Positions 51,173 through 56,811 of a stretch of 56,811 bases of DNA are shown here, piece by piece (within the stretch, counting starts at the first letter, position 1; each line of letters opens with the position of its first letter). Source of the DNA: 4484-232 sp964486555 (GTDB taxonomy: Bacteria; Thermotogota; Thermotogae; Thermotogales; Thermotogaceae); assembly GCA_964486555.1 (NCBI GenBank), contig CAZANP010000005.1, forward strand, positions 1-56,811, given 5' to 3'. Below the pieces are notes generated by a model. That model was not told where the DNA came from, searched no databases, and saw nothing but the letters and a program-made list of their open reading frames with translations. Position numbers and translations under genes: made by a program.

Positions 51173-52835
51173 ATATCTTGTATCTCCTCACAGTTTCTCT
51201 CAAACCTTCTATCCTCTCTCTCACAGTTTTTACAGAACTTGTGATTTCTTCTGAGCTCGCGTTGACTTCCTGTATCGATGCGTTAACACTCTGAATGGAA
51301 GACGTTATCTCCTGAATCACATTGGAATTTTCCGTCATAGCTTTCGTTATTTCATCTACAGCTGCCGTCTGTTCTTCAACGGAGGCCGCTATGTTCTCGA
51401 GCATTTCTGTGATTCTCGTTACAGAACTTATGATTTCATTCAGTTTTCCTCCCGCTTGATCTGCAAGACTCGAACCTTCTTCAACGAGCTCTCTCACTCT
51501 ATCCGACACCTTCACAGCTTCTTCTGCGATTCCTCTTATCTCCTCCACAACTCCCCTTATCTTTTCTGCCGCCGTTCTACTCTCCTCAGCAAGTTTCCTT
51601 ATCTCGTCAGCAACAACGGCGAATCCTTTTCCAGCTTCCCCAGCACGTGCCGCTTCTATTGCCGCGTTCAAAGCGAGAAGATTCGTCTGTTCAGCGATAG
51701 CCGTTATGGTATCCACAAATCCTGTTATATCCTCAGATCCTTTCTGGAAACTGTCCACAACCTTTTGGATATCCTCTGTAACGCTCGTTATGTTTTTCAT
51801 GGACTCTATAACCTTTTGTATTATCTTTCCACCATCTTGAGCCAGCTCGCTGCTTTTAGAACTGAAAGTTGCCGCTTCTTGCGCGTTATCAGCTATGCTT
51901 TTGGTTGCTGCGGATATTTCTTGGGTTCCAGCTGTTGTTTCCTGAACACTTGCGGAAATATCTTCAACCCTGTGTGAGATATCGTTCATACTGCTCGTTA
52001 TCTCGGATATGGAACTAGCGATCTGTTCTATGGATGTGGTTATACTGTCCATCTCACTTGAAATTTCCTCCGTGTTATGCTGTATGTCCTTCAAGTTATC
52101 CCTTAAATACTCTATGGCGTGCTTGAAGGAGTTTATCAATCTGGATATCTCATCCTTACCCTTTTCCTCTTCGATCTCTAATGTTAGATTGTTTTCCTTC
52201 AACCTATCAGAAGCGTTCATAAGAAGTCCCAGTTTCCTGAACACTCTGAGAACGATCAAAACTGAGACCAATGCACCTACTATTAAAACGACAAGAGGTA
52301 CGATCAGCATGACAAGAGATATTTTCTTCATACTCTCATCCATGTACTCTATCGACTTCTTCATATCTTCCTTCGCTTTCTTATCCATCGCTTTCGCAAT
52401 ATTCACAACATCCGTCATCACCTTGTCTATCTCATCGAGAATACTGGCAGTCTCTTCAGCTTTTGCATCTTTCAGTGATTTTTCCAAGTGATTTAGCAGA
52501 TCATCTATTGTCCTGACTTGCTCCTCTATGGATTTGGTATCTACACCTAGACCTTTCAAGGAAGCGATCCTCTCTTCCAGTATCTTCTTGGTACTGTAGA
52601 TATCTTCCTTTTCCTTGGCTCCTCTCTTTATGGTGAACTTTGCAACGGCATATTTCAGATCGTTTGCTTCCATCAGAAGATAAGAAACCTCATCAGAAAT
52701 CAACTCCGCACGCGTTATGTTTCCTTTTATATCTTCCTTCATATCTCCAAGGTAATTGAGTACGAACAAACTCGCAATCCACATAACAACAATTGGGATC
52801 ACCACGAGAAGAACCATCTTGATTTTGAGGTTCAT
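51171..52835 (-). CDS. Methyl-accepting chemotaxis protein
   Basis: 554 residues. Membrane helix 1 at about residues 5-28 (KMVLLVVIPIVVMWIASLFV), a roughly 145-residue four-helix-bundle ligand domain, membrane helix 2 at about 172-198 (MLIVPLVVLIVGALVSVLIV), HAMP at 200-250, then the coiled-coil signalling domain. The hairpin tip is the standard ARAGEAGKGFAVVADEIRKL segment. Methylation-site Glu/Gln pairs lie in Ala/Ser-rich stretches. It ends RRYKI without a CheR-docking pentapeptide. ATG after AAAGGAGGGATGAGCC. No periplasmic Cache or PAS sensor, so the ligand is not indicated. Its promoter lies in or beyond the assembly gap. Confidence 0.94.
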   Translation of the reverse strand: MNLKIKMVLLVVIPIVVMWIASLFVLNYLGDMKEDIKGNITRAELISDEVSYLLMEANDLKYAVAKFTIKRGAKEKEDIYSTKKILEERIASLKGLGVDTKSIEEQVRTIDDLLNHLEKSLKDAKAEETASILDEIDKVMTDVVNIAKAMDKKAKEDMKKSIEYMDESMKKISLVMLIVPLVVLIVGALVSVLIVLRVFRKLGLLMNASDRLKENNLTLEIEEEKGKDEISRLINSFKHAIEYLRDNLKDIQHNTEEISSEMDSITTSIEQIASSISEITSSMNDISHRVEDISASVQETTAGTQEISAATKSIADNAQEAATFSSKSSELAQDGGKIIQKVIESMKNITSVTEDIQKVVDSFQKGSEDITGFVDTITAIAEQTNLLALNAAIEAARAGEAGKGFAVVADEIRKLAEESRTAAEKIRGVVEEIRGIAEEAVKVSDRVRELVEEGSSLADQAGGKLNEIISSVTRITEMLENIAASVEEQTAAVDEITKAMTENSNVIQEITSSIQSVNASIQEVNASSEEITSSVKTVRERIEGLRETVRRYKI

Positions 52836-52865
52836 GGCTCATCCCTCCTTTACAAAAAAAACTTT

Positions 52866-52965
52866 NNNNNNNNNNNNNNNNNNNNNNNNNNNNNNNNNNN
52901 NNNNNNNNNNNNNNNNNNNNNNNNNNNNNNNNNNNNNNNNNNNNNNNNNNNNNNNNNNNNNNNNN
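52866..52965. other. Assembly gap (100 N) flanked by identical 18-nt ends
   Basis: The 18 nt before the gap (52848-52865) equal the 18 nt after it (52966-52983): CTTTAC, eight A, CTTT. Contig ends that overlap like this often mean a zero-length gap. Confidence 0.95.
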
Positions 52966-52971
52966 CTTTAC

Positions 52972-53003
52972 AAAAAAAACTTTTGCTTCCGATGCCAAAG
53001 CAA
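52972..53003 (-). terminator. Probable terminator of the rpsF-ssb-rpsR operon
   Basis: Minus strand: stem TTGCTT/AAGCAA with a 9-nt loop, then AAG and eight T. It lies 44 nt after the rpsR stop. The stem is AT-rich for a thermophile, so the call is moderate. Confidence 0.5.
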
Positions 53004-53046
53004 TAGTTTCGATCCTTATATTCCACTATGATTCTTGACCTTGATT

Positions 53047-53274
53047 TCAGTGCTTCAAGTAGGGAAGAAGGGCCATCTGTCTTGCCCTTTTTATAGCCAC
53101 CTTCAACATTCTCTGATGTTTTGCACAATTTCCATTTATTCTTCTTGGAGTTATCTTCGCTTTATCCGTTAAGAACTCCTTCAAGAGTTTAACATCCTTG
53201 TAATCAACATAATCTATCTTCAACTCACATAACTTGCATTTTTTGACCTTTTTCCTTCTCCTTCTAACAGGCAT
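53047..53274 (-). CDS. rpsR: Ribosomal protein S18
   Basis: 75 residues, 30S subunit protein that pairs with S6 on 16S rRNA. MPVRRRRKKVKKCKLCELKI is the basic N-terminus, followed by DYVDYKDVKLLKEFL and the conserved KITPRRINGNCAKHQRML. A CxxC plus Cys/His arrangement suggests zinc binding. ATG at 53274 after GGAGGGAGACCAG; the six extra codons upstream contain that ribosome site. Third gene of rpsF-ssb-rpsR, 14 nt after ssb. Confidence 0.96.
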   Translation of the reverse strand: MPVRRRRKKVKKCKLCELKIDYVDYKDVKLLKEFLTDKAKITPRRINGNCAKHQRMLKVAIKRARQMALLPYLKH

Positions 53275-53288
53275 CTGGTCTCCCTCCT

Positions 53289-53732
53289 TCAAAATGGTGG
53301 TTCGTCGTTCATGAATTCCTCTCCAAACATATCTTCTCCACCAATTTCTTTATCTTCAAGAGGTTTTTCTTCTTCTGCTACTTCCGGTTCTTCAACCACA
53401 GGTTTTTTGTCCATGAACCTCACAACGTTCGCCAGAACCTCTGGTGTAACCCTTTTCTCTCCCGTTGATGTCTCCCACCTTCGCATTCTCATTTCACCTT
53501 CAACCAATATTAACCTCCCCTTTGTCAAGTACGTTCTTACGAATTCTGCAAGTTTACCGAATGTCACGACTCTGAAGAAATCCACATCCTGTGTCTCTTC
53601 TGTAGCGTTCTTTCTTGGAATCCTGTCGACAGCTAATGTAAAAGTTGATACGGGAGTTCCCGTTAATGTATATTTCTCTTCAGGATCCCTGACCAACCTA
53701 CCAATGAGGATGATCTTGTTATAGAAAGACAT
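53289..53732 (-). CDS. ssb: Single-stranded DNA-binding protein
   Basis: 147 residues. OB-fold at residues 1-105 (MSFYNKIILIGRLVRDPEEK, STFTLAVDRIPRKNATEETQ, FFRVVTFGKLAEFVRTYLTKG). Acidic disordered tail ending in NDEPPF, the conserved tip that binds partner proteins. Length fits the short SSB of T. maritima. ATG overlaps the rpsF stop by one base; AGGTGAC upstream. The longer open frame to 53813 lies in rpsF. Confidence 0.95.
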   Translation of the reverse strand: MSFYNKIILIGRLVRDPEEKYTLTGTPVSTFTLAVDRIPRKNATEETQDVDFFRVVTFGKLAEFVRTYLTKGRLILVEGEMRMRRWETSTGEKRVTPEVLANVVRFMDKKPVVEEPEVAEEEKPLEDKEIGGEDMFGEEFMNDEPPF

Positions 53733-54085
53733 CAGGTCACCTGCCCACTTTTTTCTTTCTTTTTCGCTTTTCTTTCCTTCTTCTCGATATCGAACCTCCT
53801 GAAAGTCTGCCATCTGAATATCTCAGGTGTTATCCTGTAAAACTCTTCCAGATTGTTCACCGTGTCTCCAGGCGCTCTAAAGAGTATCACCGTGTAATCT
53901 CCTTCCAGAAATTTCTTGATCTTGTAAGCGAGCTTTCTAACGCCCCATCTGTCCACGTTCTCGATTTTTCCTTTGACTCTCTCCTCAATGATGTTTTTGA
54001 CTTTTTCAACCAGTTTTTCTCTTTCTTCCTCAGGTATGGTTGGATCCATGATGAACATGGTTTCATAAACTCTCAACTCTTCCAC
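53732..54085 (-). CDS. rpsF: Ribosomal protein S6
   Basis: 117 residues. S6 sequence RVYETMFIMDPTIPEEEREK at the N-terminus, then WGVRKLAYKIKKFLEGDYTV and TPEIFRWQTFRRFD; close to T. maritima S6 but clearly not identical. A basic Lys-rich tail (KERKAKKKEKSGQ) is typical of thermophiles. GTG start (54085) after AGGAGGTGCTACT. An open frame up to 54196 precedes this without ribosome site. A leader hairpin ends at the ribosome site and may control the operon. Confidence 0.95.
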   Translation of the reverse strand: MEELRVYETMFIMDPTIPEEEREKLVEKVKNIIEERVKGKIENVDRWGVRKLAYKIKKFLEGDYTVILFRAPGDTVNNLEEFYRITPEIFRWQTFRRFDIEKKERKAKKKEKSGQVT

Positions 54086-54096
54086 AGTAGCACCTC

Positions 54097-54139
54097 CTCC
54101 CACGGTCTTTTGGCCCCACAATAACATGTGGAGCGGGAG
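54097..54139 (-). promoter_or_regulatory. Putative S6:S18-binding leader of the rpsF operon
   Basis: Minus-strand leader: outer stem CTCCC (54139-54135) with GGGAG (54101-54097), inner stem CCACA (54131-54127) with TGTGG (54120-54116), hexaloop, and a large 3' internal loop holding ACCG (54106-54103) next to the outer stem. A bulged CCG is the mark of the known S6:S18 leader motif. The outer stem reaches the Shine-Dalgarno sequence, so binding could block translation. Confidence 0.65.
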
Positions 54140-54149
54140 CACAGAAGCT

Positions 54150-54155
54150 ATTATA
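54150..54155 (-). promoter_or_regulatory. -10 element of the rpsF operon promoter
   Basis: TATAAT on the minus strand, 36 bp after the DtxR-like gene stop. The -35 is weak. Predicted start near 54143, only a few bases before the leader hairpin. Confidence 0.55.
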
Positions 54156-54185
54156 CACGATGGAATTCTTACACTACGGATAAAA

Positions 54186-54635
54186 CTATTTGACACACGC
54201 GTGAATGAACTCTCCCGTTTTTATGAACTCCTCAAATCCTTTCAAACATATCGGTCGCTCCAGAGGGCACTTGGATAGGAAGTTCATGAAATCTATGAGT
54301 CTTTGTGCTACGTCATCGTCCATGTTGAAGAAGACCTCCCATGCTCCCCTTTGAGCTTTCTCTTTATCAAGGAATAGAACTTCTACCAAAAAATTGACGA
54401 GATTATCGAACCTCTCCTTCTCGATCTCCGCCATCTCTTTTCCTTTCTTGGTCAAAGATATTGGACCTCTTGTAACGTAATCTATGAGTTTTTTTCTTGC
54501 AAGTTCTTCCAAAGCCTGTTTTGCCGATGGCATCTTCACCTTCAAAAATTCGGATACCCTCTTGAGTCTCGTGCTTCCTTCATCGATGGTTAAATAAACG
54601 GCTAGAAGGTACTTCTTCTCAGTAGGCGTTAACAA
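54186..54635 (-). CDS. DtxR/MntR-like metal-dependent regulator
   Basis: 149 residues. Winged helix at 1-65 (TPTEKKYLLAVYLTIDEGST, VSEFLKVKMPSAKQALEELA, LTKKGKEMAEI), then a dimerisation domain with Glu/His/Cys residues (FLVEVLFLDKEKAQRGAWEV, and C-terminal CPLERPICLKGFEEFI, GEFIHACVK). Layout and length fit the iron/manganese-dependent repressors, but the usual HxxE metal-binding pattern of helix 5 is not obvious, so the ligand set may differ. TTG start with AAAGGAGG at 8-nt spacing. About 100 nt downstream of azlD in the same direction. Confidence 0.72.
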   Translation of the reverse strand: MLTPTEKKYLLAVYLTIDEGSTRLKRVSEFLKVKMPSAKQALEELARKKLIDYVTRGPISLTKKGKEMAEIEKERFDNLVNFLVEVLFLDKEKAQRGAWEVFFNMDDDVAQRLIDFMNFLSKCPLERPICLKGFEEFIKTGEFIHACVK

Positions 54636-54736
54636 AGTGCTCGCCTCCTTTCTAAGGAGATTGTAACATAACTTGGAGTGATGATTTTGGTATTTCTTAA
54701 TCGAGTGTTGTACAGGAGGGAAAATCCTTGAAACCA

Positions 54737-55048
54737 TCACTTGACCATCAAGCTCAAAAGAAAATGAGAAATCACACCAACCAGCACCGAAATTCCCAGA
54801 TTCTTCCAGATTCTATAAGCTACGAACACACCCAGCAGAGCCAGGATCCCTTTGATCATCTCTTTCGATTCTATGGGGAAAGATATGAGAGTTGTGATAA
54901 AAAGAGCAGATATCAAGGCGGTCGATGAATGTCTTAAGAATTCATCTATATCTTTCAACTCCCTGAATTTCTTCCCGAATTTTATGGGAAGGAATCTCGT
55001 CAGATACGTTCCAAGAGCAACCAAAATTATTATCACATAATTTCTCAT
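54737..55048 (-). CDS. azlD: AzlD-family subunit of branched-chain amino acid exporter
   Basis: 103 residues, four membrane helices (VIIILVALGTYLTRFLPIKF, LISALFITTLISF, GILALLGVFVAYRIW, LGISVLVGVISHFLLSL). The LGTYLTRFLP N-terminus is the AzlD signature. Works with AzlC to export branched-chain amino acids (known from AzlCD/YgaZH systems). ATGA overlap with azlC. Confidence 0.88.
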   Translation of the reverse strand: MRNYVIIILVALGTYLTRFLPIKFGKKFRELKDIDEFLRHSSTALISALFITTLISFPIESKEMIKGILALLGVFVAYRIWKNLGISVLVGVISHFLLSLMVK

Positions 55049-55695
55049 TCCGTTTTCTCCCCACCTTTGATCTTCATCACAATAATCGGACTCAAGATAC
55101 CGGCAACTATTATCCCCAAAGATGTGTACCCAAATTTATGAAGCAGAATAGCGATACTCCCTCCAACGAAGGCGGATAGGATACTGCTATGTTCGAGATT
55201 GGCCATTAGAAGGATGAAAAAAAGTGCTTTCAATGAGAACACAAGAGAAGGCACTAACATTTTGTTTGAGACCAGTATGGAACCACCAAAAGCACCGATG
55301 GCTGTTCCTATCACCCATGACAAGTAAGCACCAAGTTGTATTCCCCACATGTACCGTTCATCACTTGCCAAATTCAGCGAAGTGGCGAAAACCTCGTCTG
55401 TCAGGCCAAACGCCGTCATCACAGGCTTTTCTATCCTGAATTTCTGAGATATCACGCATCCATAGACTATGTGCCTGAGATTCAGAAATAGCGGTATTAT
55501 TATCGCATTCGTGAAAGAATAACCCATGGTGGATATGAGAACGAATTGACTCGCTCCAGCAAAGATCAACATGGATGATAGGATCGCTTCAAGAGGAGAA
55601 AAGCCCAGTGCTACTGTGTTTATACCGAAGGTCACGGCCACCGGAAAATAACCAATAACAATGGGCATACTGGAGATGAGGCCTTTTTTGAACAT
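55045..55695 (-). CDS. azlC: AzlC-family branched-chain amino acid exporter subunit
   Basis: 216 residues, about seven membrane helices. Typical AzlC features: MPIVIGYFPVAVTFGINTVA, LIFAGASQFVLISTMGYSF, LNLRHIVYGCVIS, and FGLTDEVFATSL. The permease subunit of the AzlCD exporter. ATG after GGGGGATTTGAA. No leucine-responsive regulator is next to it; the DtxR-like gene downstream is the only regulator nearby. Confidence 0.9.
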   Translation of the reverse strand: MFKKGLISSMPIVIGYFPVAVTFGINTVALGFSPLEAILSSMLIFAGASQFVLISTMGYSFTNAIIIPLFLNLRHIVYGCVISQKFRIEKPVMTAFGLTDEVFATSLNLASDERYMWGIQLGAYLSWVIGTAIGAFGGSILVSNKMLVPSLVFSLKALFFILLMANLEHSSILSAFVGGSIAILLHKFGYTSLGIIVAGILSPIIVMKIKGGEKTE

Positions 55696-55791
55696 TTCAA
55701 ATCCCCCACGATTTATTTGAAAAGCATTATACCAGATTCACTAAAGTGCATGATTGTTTTACCTTCAAAGCGGAGGTAACCCCCTTGACAC

Positions 55792-55820
55792 TTGTTAAAA
55801 CCTTCCACTGTTGATATAAT
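55792..55820 (+). promoter_or_regulatory. Promoter of tRNA-Gln
   Basis: TTGTTA (55792-55797), 17-bp spacer, consensus TATAAT (55815-55820). Start near 55827, eleven nt before the mature tRNA. A TTGACA at 55785-55790 is too far upstream (24 bp) to pair with this -10. Confidence 0.8.
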
Positions 55821-55837
55821 AACAGTGTGAAAGGTGC

Positions 55838-55911
55838 TGGGAGGTCGTCTAATGGCAGGACGGTGGACTCTGGATCCACTGGTGGAGGTTCGAATCCTCC
55901 CCTCCCAGCCA
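55838..55911 (+). tRNA. tRNA-Gln (anticodon CTG)
   Basis: 74 nt with encoded CCA. Acceptor stem TGGGAGG/CCTCCCA plus discriminator G, D-loop with AATGGCAGGA, anticodon stem GTGGA/TCCAC with loop CTCTGGA (anticodon CTG, reads CAG), T-arm GGAGGTTCGAATCCTCC. Followed by a run of six T. Confidence 0.96.
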
Positions 55912-56252
55912 TTTTTTGTATACCGCCATTTTAAACACAACTAACCACGTCCAGGCATATCATACCTGGATTCTTTTTTAAAATGTGTTATGGTGCAGAT
56001 ATAACATTCTATGGCGCCTATAACGTTTATCGACATCTTATGACATTTGCGGCACAGTAAGTGCTTAACAGAGGTTGCTTCTGAAGGCAGAAAGAGTCAA
56101 ACGGACATCTAAGGAGCTGGAAAGGAGCAAATCGGTATTTATGAAAATCCCAGTTTTTTTCTGTTTAAGTATAACTTCCCCATGATATGTGAGGTTTGCA
56201 ATGGCAAATTTGAGAGAACGATAGCGAAATCCACTTGTTATTGGAAGTTCTA
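55912..56252. other. Intergenic stretch without recognisable gene
   Basis: 341 bp, AT-rich. Apart from the T-run that probably ends the tRNA transcript I see no supported gene. A 63-codon open frame on the minus strand (56065-56256) overlaps the TrmO stop by a few bases but has no ribosome site of its own and no recognisable sequence, so I do not call it. No clear terminator for the TrmO-like gene is seen. Confidence 0.6.
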
Positions 56253-56741
56253 TCAATCACTTTGAAACCTTCCATCATCTCTTGAGGCCGGTAGTTTATT
56301 CACATTTTTCTCAAGCCATCCTATTTTACTGACTATCTTTGCATCAAACTCAGGAACATATGGCTTAATATCCAAGAGAGGTGTCCCATCTACAATATCT
56401 ACATCTTGAATGTATAAAATGTTTTTCTCAATTTTAATCAATCTTACTATAGAAATGCCGATTGGATTTGGCCTACTTGGAGCCCTTGTTGAGAAAACTC
56501 CACGTGTTCGATTATCCATAAATGGCTTTACTTTTAAAGATGATTTTTTAGATAAATGAAAATGATATATCAAAATGATATGAGAGAAACCATCAAGATC
56601 CTTCAAACCTTCAGCATATTCTGGGAATATTTCAACTGTTCCATCAACCCCCTTAGCGGCTGTGGGTTGTATAGGTGTTCCTTTTGGCTTTTTGAACGGA
56701 GAGTGAATGATCCCTATTGGTTTGTACTTTATCTCGTCCAT
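56253..56741 (-). CDS. TrmO/TsaA-family tRNA methyltransferase
   Basis: 162 residues. TsaA/TrmO proteins add a methyl group to N6-threonylcarbamoyladenosine at position 37 of tRNA. Family motifs: YKPIGIIHSPFKKPKGTPIQP, DLDGFSHIILIYHFHLS, RTRGVFSTRAPSRPNPIGIS and LYIQDVDIVDGTPLLDIKPY. The last three are diagnostic. The C-terminus beyond PYVPEFD is short, as in archaeal and clostridial forms that lack the C-terminal domain of E. coli TrmO. ATG after GGAGGGATAAATT. Base use is more AT-rich than the rest of the window, which may reflect later arrival. Confidence 0.88.
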   Translation of the reverse strand: MDEIKYKPIGIIHSPFKKPKGTPIQPTAAKGVDGTVEIFPEYAEGLKDLDGFSHIILIYHFHLSKKSSLKVKPFMDNRTRGVFSTRAPSRPNPIGISIVRLIKIEKNILYIQDVDIVDGTPLLDIKPYVPEFDAKIVSKIGWLEKNVNKLPASRDDGRFQSD

Positions 56742-56811
56742 AATTTATCCCTCCTGTATGTTTAAATTTTGCGTTACTCCTCTCCAAGCAATGTTGCCTA
56801 ACGTTCCCAAC

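Noticed and set aside
53008..53040. GTTTCGATCCTTATATTCC resembles the start of Thermotoga CRISPR repeats (GTTTCAATACTTCC)
   Set aside because: Only one copy, and the repeat's GTATGGAAAC-type end is missing; no spacers.
52984..53046. c-di-GMP riboswitch before the chemotaxis gene
   Set aside because: None of the conserved GGTCACGCA/GGGACGCAAAGCC blocks are present.
55713..55940. 75-codon open frame on the minus strand
   Set aside because: It is antisense to the tRNA-Gln gene and includes its sequence; no ribosome site.
56065..56256. 63-codon open frame after the TrmO gene
   Set aside because: No ribosome site of its own and no recognisable sequence pattern; overlap with the TrmO stop is only a few bases.
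56796..56802. GCCTAAC (and GCTTAAC at 56054-56060) fit the core pattern of integron attC sites around the TrmO gene
   Set aside because: The 7-mer pattern is common by chance, no paired second core at proper distance and no integrase in view.

Overview
The window reads as a chromosomal segment of a hyperthermophilic bacterium of the Thermotogales, close to but not identical with Thermotoga maritima. Pointers are the gene content and order (RadA-DisA-ClpC cluster, CBS protein beside a methylthioadenosine/S-adenosylhomocysteine deaminase, AmyC-type GH57 enzyme, T. maritima-like S6 and DisA sequences), many TTG/GTG starts with very strong GGAGG(T/G) ribosome sites, charged Lys/Glu/Ile/Val-rich proteins, dense 1-40 nt gene overlaps and almost no intergenic DNA. 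It is a draft scaffold: there are two 100-N gaps (4894-4993 and 52866-52965), and the second is flanked by the same 18 nt on both sides.

Layout. 1-2.4 kb: a decayed endonuclease/exonuclease/phosphatase-family gene, a small HExxH protein and two unrecognised lineage proteins. 2.5-5.4 kb: an ADP-ribosylglycohydrolase, a PatB/MalY C-S lyase, a gap-truncated lipoprotein and a PadR regulator. 5.4-9.6 kb (minus): two NhaD/ArsB-type transporters on either side of a CBS-pair protein, then mtaD. 9.7-10.9 kb: a secreted TolB-like propeller. 10.9-19.1 kb (minus): one long overlapping operon containing a PH-like membrane protein, alr, a YhaM-like OB/HD exoribonuclease, a phosphohexomutase, topA, ddl, a DUF429 protein and two membrane-anchored proteins, one with an Mrr-type nuclease domain. 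19.1-22.3 kb: rpmB, a TauE/SafE exporter, PiT and its DUF47 partner. 22.4-24.2 kb: a DUF2089 regulator, polymer-forming protein and class I aldolase operon behind a strong promoter with two 26-bp direct repeats. 24.3-26.8 kb: acpP, a KaiC-like ATPase coupled to a small HTH protein, and a 1-phosphofructokinase-like gene.

26.8-32.2 kb (minus): CPBP protease-clpC-radA-disA, a proteostasis/DNA repair/c-di-AMP cluster. 32.3-37.5 kb (plus): two unknowns, mutS2 and an FtsA-like ATPase with a long C-terminal beta-rich repeat tail. 37.5-42.3 kb (minus): DUF4912-GH57-ksgA-sigma54-type activator. 42.5-50.9 kb (plus): Mut7-C RNase-like gene, a soluble multi-GAF histidine kinase, a lone receiver, ileS, pilT and prfA, ending in a GC-rich bidirectional terminator. 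51.2-52.8 kb: a methyl-accepting chemotaxis protein. 53.0-54.2 kb: rpsF-ssb-rpsR with a leader hairpin resembling the S6:S18-binding autoregulatory element. 54.2-55.7 kb: azlC-azlD and a DtxR-like regulator. 55.8 kb: tRNA-Gln(CTG). The last 900 bp are AT-rich and carry a TrmO/TsaA-family gene.

Most of the window is housekeeping DNA. The parts that look least explained are the membrane-anchored Mrr pair with DUF429, the KaiC/HTH couple, the FtsA-like protein with tandem repeats, the soluble GAF kinase/receiver pair, the repeated operator-like element before DUF2089 and the rpsF leader. No CRISPR array, insertion sequence, prophage or rRNA gene was seen.
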